Below are positions 1 to 9,451 of a DNA stretch of 64,000 nucleotides, piece by piece. Each line of letters opens with the position of its first letter. Position 1 is the stretch's first letter. The notes under the pieces were generated by a model, which was given only the letters and a program-made list of their open reading frames with translations, had not been told where the DNA came from and did no database searches. The stretch lies in assembly GCA_023701205.1 (NCBI GenBank), contig JAMPXJ010000023.1, positions 1 through 64,000 of the forward strand, in the 5' to 3' direction. A program made the translations under genes and the position numbers. Source of the DNA: Oligoflexia bacterium (GTDB taxonomy: Bacteria > Bdellovibrionota > UBA1018).

Positions 1-654
1 CGCATGGAGGCCGCAAGCTGCACGGTATCCGGAGGGACGAACCCCGGCCTGGTCAACGGCACCTGCGCCAACAACGGCAATTCCGACGCGACGCTCAGAG
101 TCCTGGCTGGAGCGCCAGAGCTCGTGGGACAGCTCACCTCCGATGACGCGATCAACTCCTCGGACAACAACGGCGTGATGAGCTTCGCCTCGATCCTGGA
201 CTGGGTGGGCTTCGAGAACCTCTTCCGCGGCTGGGGGAATGGGGGCGCCTTCCCCGGCGCCGCGTCCCGCGGCCAATGCACCTCCGGAACGTGTCAGATC
301 TGGGATTTCCGGCTCAAGTCGACCGATACGTTTGCACGCAACGTCACCGGTGACGGCCTCTCGGCGAATTCGGACTTCCTGGCAGGCCAGAGCTGCCCGG
401 CTTTCCTCGGGGGCAATGTCGTGAGCATCGACCGCAGAACCTCGCCTCGCACCTTCCTCAGGAACGCGATGGAGATCCTGGCCGATGGGATCGGCAATGA
501 CAACGGCGTCTGCGAGTCAAACGAGTCCTGCCTCTACGCCCCGAACTTCGGGGCCTACCAGGGCGAGGGCGACCCGAGCGGCAACGAGTGCACGTTCCAG
601 GCGGGCACTCTCTCCGGCATCCGGATCTATGGCTATCCAACGAACGGGATCTGA
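1..654 (+). CDS. C-terminal part of a secreted Cys-rich protein (5'-truncated)
   Basis: The reading frame is open from the first base of the window to a TGA at 652-654, so the true start probably lies upstream, although an ATG occurs at 4. About 217 codons are visible. The product has many Cys residues in pairs (for example GTCANNG and GVCESNESCLY) and a Gly/Asn/Asp-rich composition, as expected for an exported, disulfide-bonded protein. The segment NDNGVCESNESCLYAPNFG resembles the C-terminal parts of large secreted proteins of Bdellovibrio-like bacteria; this is recollection of a pattern and was not searched. No enzyme motif is recognised. A gap of about 70 bp separates it from the next gene. 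Confidence 0.7.
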   Translation, partial: RMEAASCTVSGGTNPGLVNGTCANNGNSDATLRVLAGAPELVGQLTSDDAINSSDNNGVMSFASILDWVGFENLFRGWGNGGAFPGAASRGQCTSGTCQIWDFRLKSTDTFARNVTGDGLSANSDFLAGQSCPAFLGGNVVSIDRRTSPRTFLRNAMEILADGIGNDNGVCESNESCLYAPNFGAYQGEGDPSGNECTFQAGTLSGIRIYGYPTNGI

Positions 655-723
655 TGCGCGAGCCGTCGCGAGTCGCTTCGGACACATGGGCGACCGCCGG
701 CTTTCCGGTTAAAATGATGAGAC

Positions 724-2145
724 GTGAGTACGAGCGGATTCTTACGAGCTACGCTGGTTTTTTCGGCTTTGCTTTCGGGGTGCTCGCTCGAATATATCGG
801 GCGACTGCCAGGCAACTCGCTGAGCGGGGCTTCGGCCTCGAGTGGCGCCTTTTCCTCCGTGGCAACATTCTCCACGATCGGTGCGGGGACTCCTGAGGGA
901 GGGATCAGCGTGGCTGGGATCCGGTATTTCGCCGGAGTCGAAGGGGTGTATGGTTCGGAGCTCTGGCGAAGCGATGGAACGCCCTCGGGCACCTATCTCA
1001 TCAAGGACATTCAGCCTGGCGCCGGCGGGAGCGGGCCGAAACGCTTCGCCGCCGTGAATGGCACGATTTACTTTGTGGCGGACGATGGGAGCCTTGGATA
1101 CGAGCTATGGAAAACCGATGGCACCCCGGCAGGGACTGTCATGGTCAAAAATGTCCGTACGGGATCAGTTTCTGCGGGAATCATGGAACTGGCGATTTTC
1201 AATGGCCTGGTCATTTTCGGGGCCTCTGATGGGGGGGGTACCGGACGGGAACTTTGGAGAAGCGATGGTACGGAGGCGGGGACCTTCCTGATCAAGGACA
1301 TCAATCCCGGCCCGATCGGGGGAATAGATAATCCCCGCTTTGTCGTCTGGGGGAACTCGCTTTATTTTACGGCAGATGACGGCCTGGCCGGCACTGAGCT
1401 CTGGAAGACCGATGGCTCCGCAACGGGCACCTTGCGCGTCGCGGATCTGAATCCGGGGACGGCAAACTCCAATCCAGAGGTACTTGCCTTGGAAAATATG
1501 CTTCTTGTGGGGACGTACGGTAGCGAGCTCTGGAAAAGCGATGGCACGACCGCGGGTACGGTGCTTCTCAAGGACCTTGATCCCGGTCCCCCGGTGAGTA
1601 GTCTGGAGAGACTGACTCGGGTCGGTGATACCGTATTTTTCACAGCTTTTGTCGAAGGTCTGGGGGAGGAGCTTTGGAAAACGGACGGTACCGCCGAGGG
1701 GACGGTTCTCGTCAAAGATATCCGACCAGGCAGTGAGAGCGCGAGTCCGATCGAACTGATGGAAATGGGCGGGATTCTCTATTTTGTCGCCGATGACGGG
1801 ACCCACGGCTACGAGCTTTGGCGCAGCGATGGCTCGCAGGCGGGCACCTGGATGGTCAGGGACATCTATCCGGGACCATCCGCCGGGCCGCAACTAGTGC
1901 CTTATGCCCTATTATTTAACCTGTACTCTATGAACGGCGCGCTGTGGTTCAAGGCTGACGACGGAATCCACGGACCGGAGCTCTGGAAGAGCGATGGCAC
2001 CCAAGCGGGCACCGTTCTCGTCCAGGACTTCAATGCAGGCAGCGCGGGCTCCAATCCCATGGTGCTGGACCAGTTGGCAGGGGCAATCGTTTTTTGGGCC
2101 ACTTCCTCAAGCGGGCAAAGTGGACTCTGGAGTACCCTTCCTTAG
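724..2145 (+). CDS. ELWxxDGT-repeat lipoprotein
   Basis: The gene starts at GTG 724 and encodes 473 residues. The N-terminus has a hydrophobic stretch ending in the lipobox LLSGC (Cys near residue 20), so the product is probably a lipoprotein. The mature part is built from about eight repeats of roughly 45-50 residues. Each repeat carries an E-L-W-(R/K)-(S/T)-D-G-T signature followed by xxGTxL(I/V)KDIxPG and, further on, YFxADDG. Such ELWxTDGT (hyalin-like) repeats are known from secreted proteins of Myxococcota and related bacteria and are expected to form beta structures. The function is unknown; surface exposure or adhesion is inference. Base composition looks less GC-rich than typA downstream. 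Confidence 0.85.
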   Translation: MSTSGFLRATLVFSALLSGCSLEYIGRLPGNSLSGASASSGAFSSVATFSTIGAGTPEGGISVAGIRYFAGVEGVYGSELWRSDGTPSGTYLIKDIQPGAGGSGPKRFAAVNGTIYFVADDGSLGYELWKTDGTPAGTVMVKNVRTGSVSAGIMELAIFNGLVIFGASDGGGTGRELWRSDGTEAGTFLIKDINPGPIGGIDNPRFVVWGNSLYFTADDGLAGTELWKTDGSATGTLRVADLNPGTANSNPEVLALENMLLVGTYGSELWKSDGTTAGTVLLKDLDPGPPVSSLERLTRVGDTVFFTAFVEGLGEELWKTDGTAEGTVLVKDIRPGSESASPIELMEMGGILYFVADDGTHGYELWRSDGSQAGTWMVRDIYPGPSAGPQLVPYALLFNLYSMNGALWFKADDGIHGPELWKSDGTQAGTVLVQDFNAGSAGSNPMVLDQLAGAIVFWATSSSGQSGLWSTLP

Positions 2146-2266
2146 GGCACAGGTCGCCCGGCGGCTGAGCCGTAGGGATGTCCGCAGATTAAGCTACCCA
2201 ACCCGCGCCAGAGCGTATAAAGCTGAGAGTTCCGGTTTAATCAACACAACGAAAGAATCCCCTCCC

Positions 2267-4138
<1,872 letters not shown>

Positions 4139-4157
4139 TCCGATTTCTCCCGGATAC

Positions 4158-4186
4158 TTGACCGAGTAGCCCCAGGGGGCTACTAT
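4158..4186 (+). promoter_or_regulatory. Promoter with a dyad in the spacer, upstream of the 4216 lipoprotein
   Basis: TTGACC at 4158-4163 and TACTAT at 4181-4186 are separated by 17 bp and resemble -35 and -10 hexamers. The inverted repeat AGTAGCC/GGCTACT (4165-4171 and 4178-4184) lies between them. The dyad may be an operator, or it may be the typA terminator reused as promoter spacer; the T-tract after it is weak (ATTTCT). The predicted transcription start near 4193 would leave a leader of about 20 nt. Confidence 0.45.
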
Positions 4187-4215
4187 TTCTCGAAACTTCA
4201 ACGAAGGAGTCATCG

Positions 4216-4800
4216 ATGAAAGTCATTTCGAGTCTGGGCCTGGGAGTGGGAACGATCGCGCTTGCTGTTTCGCTGTCCGGGTGTGGGAAGGAATCCACGC
4301 CGAAGATCACCCTGAGCTTTGGCGGATATACCGCGAGCAATCCGCTGCTCGAGCTGCTGCTGCCCTCGGCGCATGCAGCGCTCTCGAACACGAAACTCTG
4401 CCTCAAGCGCCTGCGTTTCAAGCAGGAAGACTCCGCCGTGAACTCGGGCTCGGACAACGTCGACTTCGCTCCGGGACTCGTGACCCTTTCCTCGACCGGA
4501 AGCTCGATCGGCGAGGTGACCCTGACCGCGGGTACTTACAAGCGCGTGGAGTTCGACCTCGAAAAGGACTGCCTGAACACCTCCACTCCCTATAGCGTGC
4601 AGGGCGCGAACGACAATGGCGACTTCACGAGCGATGCCACGATCACGATCAAGTTCCATGGCACATTCGAGGCCGAGGAGAGCGGCCAGGTCCTCTCGCT
4701 CGGAACCCAGGCCATCGTCAACGCGCTCAACGGCTTGGGCGCCAGCCCGAGCTCCAGCGAGGTGAAGACCGCGCTCGAGGCGGCGAGCGGGACTTTTTAA
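4216..4800 (+). CDS. Putative lipoprotein, family member A
   Basis: This is a 194-residue protein with a signal peptide ending in LSGCGKES, a good lipobox with Cys near residue 23. A good ribosome site (AAGGAG, 4203-4208) precedes ATG 4216. The mature region has a small hydrophobic stretch ending PSAHAALSNTKLCLKRLRF, then a beta-rich part with VDFAPGLVTLSSTG and a single later Cys. The architecture (lipobox, Pro/Ala-rich approach to a Cys-containing strand, a gap, a second Cys, a hydrophobic strand) is shared with the lipoproteins at 44516-45163 and 46043-46711. I therefore regard the three as distant paralogues. Function unknown. It stands alone downstream of typA with its own probable promoter. 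Confidence 0.8.
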   Translation: MKVISSLGLGVGTIALAVSLSGCGKESTPKITLSFGGYTASNPLLELLLPSAHAALSNTKLCLKRLRFKQEDSAVNSGSDNVDFAPGLVTLSSTGSSIGEVTLTAGTYKRVEFDLEKDCLNTSTPYSVQGANDNGDFTSDATITIKFHGTFEAEESGQVLSLGTQAIVNALNGLGASPSSSEVKTALEAASGTF

Positions 4801-4939
4801 GGGCGCGCTCGAGGAGCGGCGCGGGGGTTAATGCAAGCGGGGCCTGTTTAGTCAACTTGCGCTAATGGATTGATCCGGCTCACGAAAAACGAGGCGCTTG
4901 CAAAGCGCGGATTTCGGCTTAAGCTTGATACCTAGAGTG

Positions 4940-4951
4940 TCGATATATCGA
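4940..4951. promoter_or_regulatory. Putative PadR operator (perfect palindrome)
   Basis: TCGATATATCGA is a perfect 12-bp palindrome followed by a further TTATCGA half-site at 4952-4958. It lies about 12 bp before the first start codon of the padR-like gene. PadR-family proteins commonly bind AT-rich dyads at their own promoters, so autoregulation is a reasonable inference. Confidence 0.5.
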
Positions 4952-4962
4952 TTATCGAGAGG

Positions 4963-5334
4963 ATGGTGTCAAGCATCATGAAGAAAGCCCAATCGGAATT
5001 CCTGAAAAGCAGCGCTGAATTCGTCGTCTTGGGCCTGCTCGCCCGGCGCGAGATGCACGGCTACGAGATCCTCAAGCAGATCGAGTCGGAGTCCCGCGGC
5101 GTATTCGCCTACAAAGAAGGAACCCTGTATCCGCTGCTTCACCGGCTTGAAGGGCAAGGCTCCATCGAGGCGTATTGGGAAGCCACCGAGAGCGCCCGCA
5201 AGCGGCGCTATTACCGGATCACCCGTGCCGGCAGAAAGCTCCTGCAGGAACGCAAGTCCCAGTGGGCCGAATTCCGTGCGGCTCTTGATCAGCTGGTGAC
5301 CGAGAGGGCCTGGTCGGCGGAGGCGTTGTCATGA
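4963..5334 (+). CDS. PadR-family transcriptional regulator
   Basis: The product is a 123-residue PadR winged-helix repressor. Conserved elements are SAEFVVLGLLARREMHGYEIL (helices 1-2), the wing segment EGTLYPLLHRLEGQGSI and RKRRYYRITRAGRKLL, followed by a short C-terminal helix, typical of the small subfamily. ATG 4963 and ATG 4978 are both possible. The second gives the more typical N-terminus (MKKAQSEFLKSS), and the GAGAGG at 4957-4962 is somewhat far from it. The stop overlaps the start of the next gene (ATGA), so the two are translationally coupled. PadR genes coupled to HAAS-domain membrane proteins are a recognised arrangement in which both are co-regulated. Confidence 0.92.
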   Translation: MVSSIMKKAQSEFLKSSAEFVVLGLLARREMHGYEILKQIESESRGVFAYKEGTLYPLLHRLEGQGSIEAYWEATESARKRRYYRITRAGRKLLQERKSQWAEFRAALDQLVTERAWSAEALS

Positions 5335-6797
5335 GGATCGCGGACGATCCCGGGGTTCAGGCGTTTCTGAAAGAGGCCTGCCGAAAAATCCGCTCGCGCC
5401 GTGCCCGCGAGGAGATCCGTGACGAGCTCGTCGGCCATCTCGAGGATTCCGTCGCGGCCAAGCTCCAGGCGGGAATCGGGGAATCCGAGGCGATCGCGCA
5501 GGCCCTCGCGGAGATCGGCTCTCCCCGGGAGCTGGCAGGGGAGCTCGCCGTCGCGCATCGTCCGCTTTTCCTGCAATGGCCGTTCTTGGCTGCCGCTTTG
5601 GGCCTGGTTTCGGTGATCGGAGTTCTGGCGCTCACGCACCTGGCGAATACCGTCTTCGAACGGGTGCAAAGACGGTATCAGGAATCCATCGCAGGCATTC
5701 AGGATCGGTTCCTCCGGGATCAGGCCTTGCTGCGTGCTGAGCCGGTTTTCGCTTTCGCCGGATCCCAGCGGGATGCCGGGGCGCGGCTCAACCTTCTGCT
5801 CCCGTGGGAGGGGGCGGTCGGATTTTCTCAATCTGAACGAGACAGCGCGGCATCTCTCGCGATCCCTGAGGCATTGCGCCGGAAGCTGCAATCGCCGGAC
5901 TGGCTCGAGGCCACGGCGGATTCGTCGGCGTTTGAAACCGCCTGGCTGGGCGAGCTGAGCGGCTTCGACCATTGGGATCTCTTCCGCAGCGGTCCTTTGA
6001 AAACCTATCTCGAACAGAACCCGGATGCCGCCTTCTGGATCTTGCCGGTGCCGGATTACGCGGTTTTGAGGGATTGGGCCAAGATCCGGTTGCTGAAAGG
6101 AATTCACGACGGCAACGTTCTCCCGGCCCTTCGCGAAGTCAGGCACCTGGCGCGCCTGGTGTATTCCAACGAGCTGCTGGTGAGCGATATGATCGCCGTC
6201 TCGATGCTTCGCGATGAGGCCGCCGCTTACCGTTCCGCGGTTTCCAAGCGCCTCCTTTCGGCCTCGGACTGGAAGCCGCTGAGCGAGGAGTTCCTGATCC
6301 GAGCCAAGCGCGCGCTTTGGGGCCATAAGCACTTCCTGAATCTCTGGGCGGACCCCGATTTGATGAAACGCCTCTTCGACGGCAGGACCGCCACTGTGGG
6401 AATGTGCTCGGCTTTCAGCGAAAATCTATCCGGCCTGATCATGCACCGCGCGTTCCTCTCGACCTCGCTCCCATGGGAGTCGGATCTTTCGGCCCGCTTC
6501 GAGCTCCTCGACTCGCTCATCCGTCAATCACGCGGGCATTGCCGGATGAGCGAGCATTTTCTTTCGCTGTGGCGCGAGCCGGAGCGGTCCAGATCGTGGC
6601 TGAAGCCCGCCAACTTCCTCATGAGCGGACTCACCTGGCAGGAGTTCCTCTTCGTGTACCTGCCGCGCGTACCGGTTTTCCGCCGCTGGGCCTGGGCCGA
6701 GCTGATGGCGCCGGCCATCCCGAATTATCTGACGGGGCCCTACCGGAGCAATCTCCTGCCGGGAGAGGCCCGGCCCCCGGAACCCGATTCGCCCTGA
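5331..6797 (+). CDS. HAAS-domain membrane protein, partner of PadR
   Basis: This encodes 488 residues. Residues about 1-80 match the HAAS/permease-prefix pattern: a helical bundle with RREEIRDELVGHLEDS-type sequence (here RAREEIRDELVGHLEDSV) and then GESEAIAQALAEIGSPRELAGEL. One membrane segment follows (about 83-105, WPFLAAALGLVSVIGVLAL). The remaining roughly 380 residues are predicted extracytoplasmic, are rich in Trp and Leu, and match no family I recognise. Coupling to padR through the ATGA overlap suggests a membrane-linked regulatory unit. The role of the large C-terminal part is unknown. Confidence 0.8.
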   Translation: MRIADDPGVQAFLKEACRKIRSRRAREEIRDELVGHLEDSVAAKLQAGIGESEAIAQALAEIGSPRELAGELAVAHRPLFLQWPFLAAALGLVSVIGVLALTHLANTVFERVQRRYQESIAGIQDRFLRDQALLRAEPVFAFAGSQRDAGARLNLLLPWEGAVGFSQSERDSAASLAIPEALRRKLQSPDWLEATADSSAFETAWLGELSGFDHWDLFRSGPLKTYLEQNPDAAFWILPVPDYAVLRDWAKIRLLKGIHDGNVLPALREVRHLARLVYSNELLVSDMIAVSMLRDEAAAYRSAVSKRLLSASDWKPLSEEFLIRAKRALWGHKHFLNLWADPDLMKRLFDGRTATVGMCSAFSENLSGLIMHRAFLSTSLPWESDLSARFELLDSLIRQSRGHCRMSEHFLSLWREPERSRSWLKPANFLMSGLTWQEFLFVYLPRVPVFRRWAWAELMAPAIPNYLTGPYRSNLLPGEARPPEPDSP

Positions 6798-6814
6798 GCG
6801 AGCGCCCGAATGGC

Positions 6815-7486
6815 TCAGTAGCGCGGCGGCCGCGGGGCGACGTGGCCGATGCAAGGGCCCTGGTGAAGGTAGTTCTTGTCGCTGTCGCCGCGATGTCCCG
6901 TGAACGCGCCGAGCTGTTCGCCGCTGGTGGAGTCCAGCAGCTTGAGCGAGAGGTCCCGGGTGGTGGTGGAGTAGTAATATTCCACGTCCTGAAAGCCGGT
7001 GCGGGTGACGGTCTCCTCGCGGCATTCCGTGCGTCGCTCGCGCCCCCAATCGGGTGTCACGATTTCCCGGCAGACGAGCTCGCGGTCGTAATAGGTGCAG
7101 CTCTCGGTGTCCCGATAGGTGTCCGACGTGGTGACTGAGCCGACAACGTGGCCGACGACGTCGAAGGGCTGTTTGCTTTCAGCCGAGCGCAGCTCGAAAT
7201 CCCCGTTGAAGTCCGAGATGAAGTGACCTTCAGCGACCTGGAGGACGACCTCGGTCTTGAAGAAGCGTTTGTCCTTCACCTTGAGCACGATTTTTTCCTT
7301 GTTGCGGAAGTTGACGTCCGCCTCGTAGTTGCCGGCCTTGATCGTCTCGAGCTTGCCGCCTTCGCCGAGGGTATCCACCCGGATCGGCAGATCGCGCGCG
7401 AGATCCAGTCCCCCCTTGATCTTGCGGCAGCCCGCGAAAGTCATGACCACGCAGAGTCCGGCCAGCACCAGGATCGTCTTTTTCAT
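6815..7486 (-). CDS. Putative lipoprotein of unknown function
   Basis: This is a 223-residue protein with the signal peptide MKKTILVLAGLCVVMTFAGC and a lipobox Cys at about residue 20. The mature part contains a beta-rich domain (KAGNYEADVNFRNKEKIVLKV, HFISDFNGDFEL) and a Cys-containing insert with CTYYDRELVCRE and TECREETVTR, which could form disulfides. No family is recognised. It is convergent with the HAAS gene (17 bp between stops), and the 200 bp downstream of its start towards 7688 contain no clear gene. Confidence 0.8.
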   Translation of the reverse strand: MKKTILVLAGLCVVMTFAGCRKIKGGLDLARDLPIRVDTLGEGGKLETIKAGNYEADVNFRNKEKIVLKVKDKRFFKTEVVLQVAEGHFISDFNGDFELRSAESKQPFDVVGHVVGSVTTSDTYRDTESCTYYDRELVCREIVTPDWGRERRTECREETVTRTGFQDVEYYYSTTTRDLSLKLLDSTSGEQLGAFTGHRGDSDKNYLHQGPCIGHVAPRPPRY

Positions 7487-7687
7487 CTGAAATTCCCCCT
7501 AATCAAAAAAGTTCCGGGACTGCTCCCGAAGTTTCAAAGTTGAACGGCGCAACAGCAAGGGGTGTGCCGCGCGGCCGTGAGGGCGCCTTGAGAAGCCAGC
7601 TGCTTGATTTGATGAGGTTCCGGGGAAAATGTCGTCCGATCTTCCCGGGGCCGAGCCAGACGCGCGAAGGTACCGGTGCCGGAATGC

Positions 7688-8776
7688 TCAGGCGATCGTG
7701 GCACCACTCGGCGGAAGGATCCGATCGCGCATCCGCAGCAGCGGCCATTCCACGAGCTTGCCCATCGCGATTCCGAGACCCAGCGCCACCGCGAGATACA
7801 CCCCGCGTTCGGTGAGTGGCGCCAGCGGCAGGCGTGCCACGGCGTCTTTGGCGATCACGTGCCAGACATAGATCGAGTAGGAGTGGAGGCCGATCGCGGC
7901 GATCGCGCGCGCCGGAAGCGAGCGGAGCACGGGAGAGGTGTTCGGCGTGCCCAGGAGCGAGAGCAGAAGCGCTCCGGAGCCCAGGTACAGGAAGGTGAGA
8001 CCGAAGGAGTAGACATGCCACCCGCCGAAGCCCTTGAGAAAGCAGGGGAGCATGAGCAGGATTCCCGTGACGAGCAGAACGCGGCGGTGGCGCGCGCAGA
8101 GCTCGCGAAAGCGCTCTTTGTGGAAGCACGCCAAATAGGACAGAGCCACGCCGAAGAAAAGCCCGTCCATTCTCAAATGCGAAGCCATGTAATGGGTCTT
8201 GATGTCAAAAGGCAGCACGCGATGGCTGATCAGCCGCGCGGCGAGAATCGCTGCGCAAAGTCCAGCCGCCAGCCAGGGGAATTTGTGGATCGTGACCATT
8301 CCCGCGCGGCGCCCGGCAACGAGGGCCACGGCCGCGGTGAGCAGGAGATAAAACTGCTCCTCGATGGCGAGCGACCAGGTATGGCTCCACAGATGCGGCA
8401 GATAGTTCTGGAGGAAAAGGGCCTCTGACCAGATTTGTGCGCCCCTGACAGGCTCGCCGAACCAGGCGAGGAACGGCACCGACAGGGCCAGCATCAGATA
8501 GAAAGTCGGATAGATCTTGAAACCCCTCCGCGCGAGAAAGCGCCAAGGCTGAAAGCGCCCTGTCGCACGGAGCTCCTGGAAAATCAGGCCTGAGACGAGA
8601 AAGCCGCTGAGCACGAAGAAAAGATCCACGCCGATCCAGCCCCCCGAGGAGAGACCGTTGAGGAGCCGGCCGCTCCAGGAGTTTTGATCGATTCGGGAGC
8701 GATTGAGATGATGGGTCAGAACCAGGAGAATGGAGATCCCGCGCAGGAGATCGATCTGGAGTAGACGACGGCTCAT
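7688..8776 (-). CDS. Acyltransferase 3 family membrane protein (OafA/YrhL-like)
   Basis: The product (about 362 residues) is an integral membrane O-acyltransferase that would transfer acyl groups to a cell-surface glycan. The family hallmarks are present: LLQIDLLRGISILLVLTHH near the N-terminus, GWIGVDLFFVLSGFL around residue 50, and HTWSLAIEEQFYLLL around residue 130. About ten hydrophobic segments follow. There is no extra periplasmic SGNH domain. I chose ATG 8776; an in-frame GTG at 8797 would add seven residues. The gene begins just downstream of the cold-shock gene and may be read through from its promoter. The acceptor glycan is unknown. Confidence 0.9.
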   Translation of the reverse strand: MSRRLLQIDLLRGISILLVLTHHLNRSRIDQNSWSGRLLNGLSSGGWIGVDLFFVLSGFLVSGLIFQELRATGRFQPWRFLARRGFKIYPTFYLMLALSVPFLAWFGEPVRGAQIWSEALFLQNYLPHLWSHTWSLAIEEQFYLLLTAAVALVAGRRAGMVTIHKFPWLAAGLCAAILAARLISHRVLPFDIKTHYMASHLRMDGLFFGVALSYLACFHKERFRELCARHRRVLLVTGILLMLPCFLKGFGGWHVYSFGLTFLYLGSGALLLSLLGTPNTSPVLRSLPARAIAAIGLHSYSIYVWHVIAKDAVARLPLAPLTERGVYLAVALGLGIAMGKLVEWPLLRMRDRILPPSGATIA

Positions 8777-8808
8777 GAGTTGTGCGGGGAGGAGCACTCA
8801 GGAATTCT

Positions 8809-9018
8809 TCAAGTCCATTCCTTCGGAAGGACGTTCTGGGCCTCCGGCCCTTTCACGCCTTCATAAATGTCGAATTCGACTTCCTGGCCCTCGGCCAGGG
8901 TTTTATAGCCATCGGCCTTGATGGCGGTGTAGTGAACGAAGATCTCACCTCCGTCTCTTCTTTCAATGAAGCCGAAACCCTTGGAATCGTTGAACCATTT
9001 TACTTTTCCGTACGCCAT
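8809..9018 (-). CDS. Cold-shock domain protein (CspA family)
   Basis: This is a 69-residue single-domain OB-fold protein that binds single-stranded RNA and DNA. RNP1 (KGFGFIE) and RNP2 (EIFVHYTAI) are both present, with the typical N-terminus [18 protein letters not shown] and the usual EGQEVEFDI strand. The transcript leader is long (about 110 nt from the promoter at 9137-9165), as in cspA-type genes where the leader controls cold expression. The stop lies about 30 bp before the acyltransferase start codon. Confidence 0.97.
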   Translation of the reverse strand: MAYGKVKWFNDSKGFGFIERRDGGEIFVHYTAIKADGYKTLAEGQEVEFDIYEGVKGPEAQNVLPKEWT

Positions 9019-9451
9019 GCTTGGCTTGCTTCCCCCCGGGCGAACCCCGTGTCTCCTATCGTGTCGCTGCGCTCGGTTTGCGCTGGCATCGCTGCGCCCG
9101 GCGACATCCTGGCCGGTGGCTCAGCGTCCTATTCGTATTGTGAATAAAAAGAACAGCGATGTCAAAACGCCGGCGAATTGGCGGTGGCGACAATTCAGCC
9201 TGGCAGACCGATTCTCTTTTGGCACCACTTGGGACAATGTGCCTCGACCAAGAGAGCGATTGACCCTTGGATTTCTCCGGTAACGGAACGAATCGGGCGA
9301 AGGCGGGGACTTGCGTGCAGTTTTGCCCCGAATTTTAGCCGAAAAATGCCGATATTTCTCATGTGCAGACGGCGGCATGCTCCTTGCTGTCCGTGAGACC
9401 ATAGGGTTGAAACAGGCTGACGAGAGTCTGGCGAAACTGAGGGAGAGCGGG
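9019..9451. other. Intergenic region: cold-shock gene leader and promoter
   Basis: This 433-bp stretch lies between the divergent cold-shock gene and the CxxCH lipoprotein gene. The first 110 bp are the probable untranslated leader of the cold-shock mRNA, and its promoter is at 9137-9165. The rest (9166-9451) contains no convincing open frame of genomic codon usage. It ends in a GGGAGAG ribosome site before ATG 9452. I see no clear promoter for the rightward gene. Confidence 0.55.
9137..9165 (-). promoter_or_regulatory. Promoter of the cold-shock gene
   Basis: On the minus strand TTGACA (complement of 9160-9165) and CACAAT (complement of 9137-9142) are separated by exactly 17 bp. The -35 is a perfect match to the sigma-70 consensus and the -10 matches four of six positions. 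Transcription would start near 9130. Confidence 0.6.
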
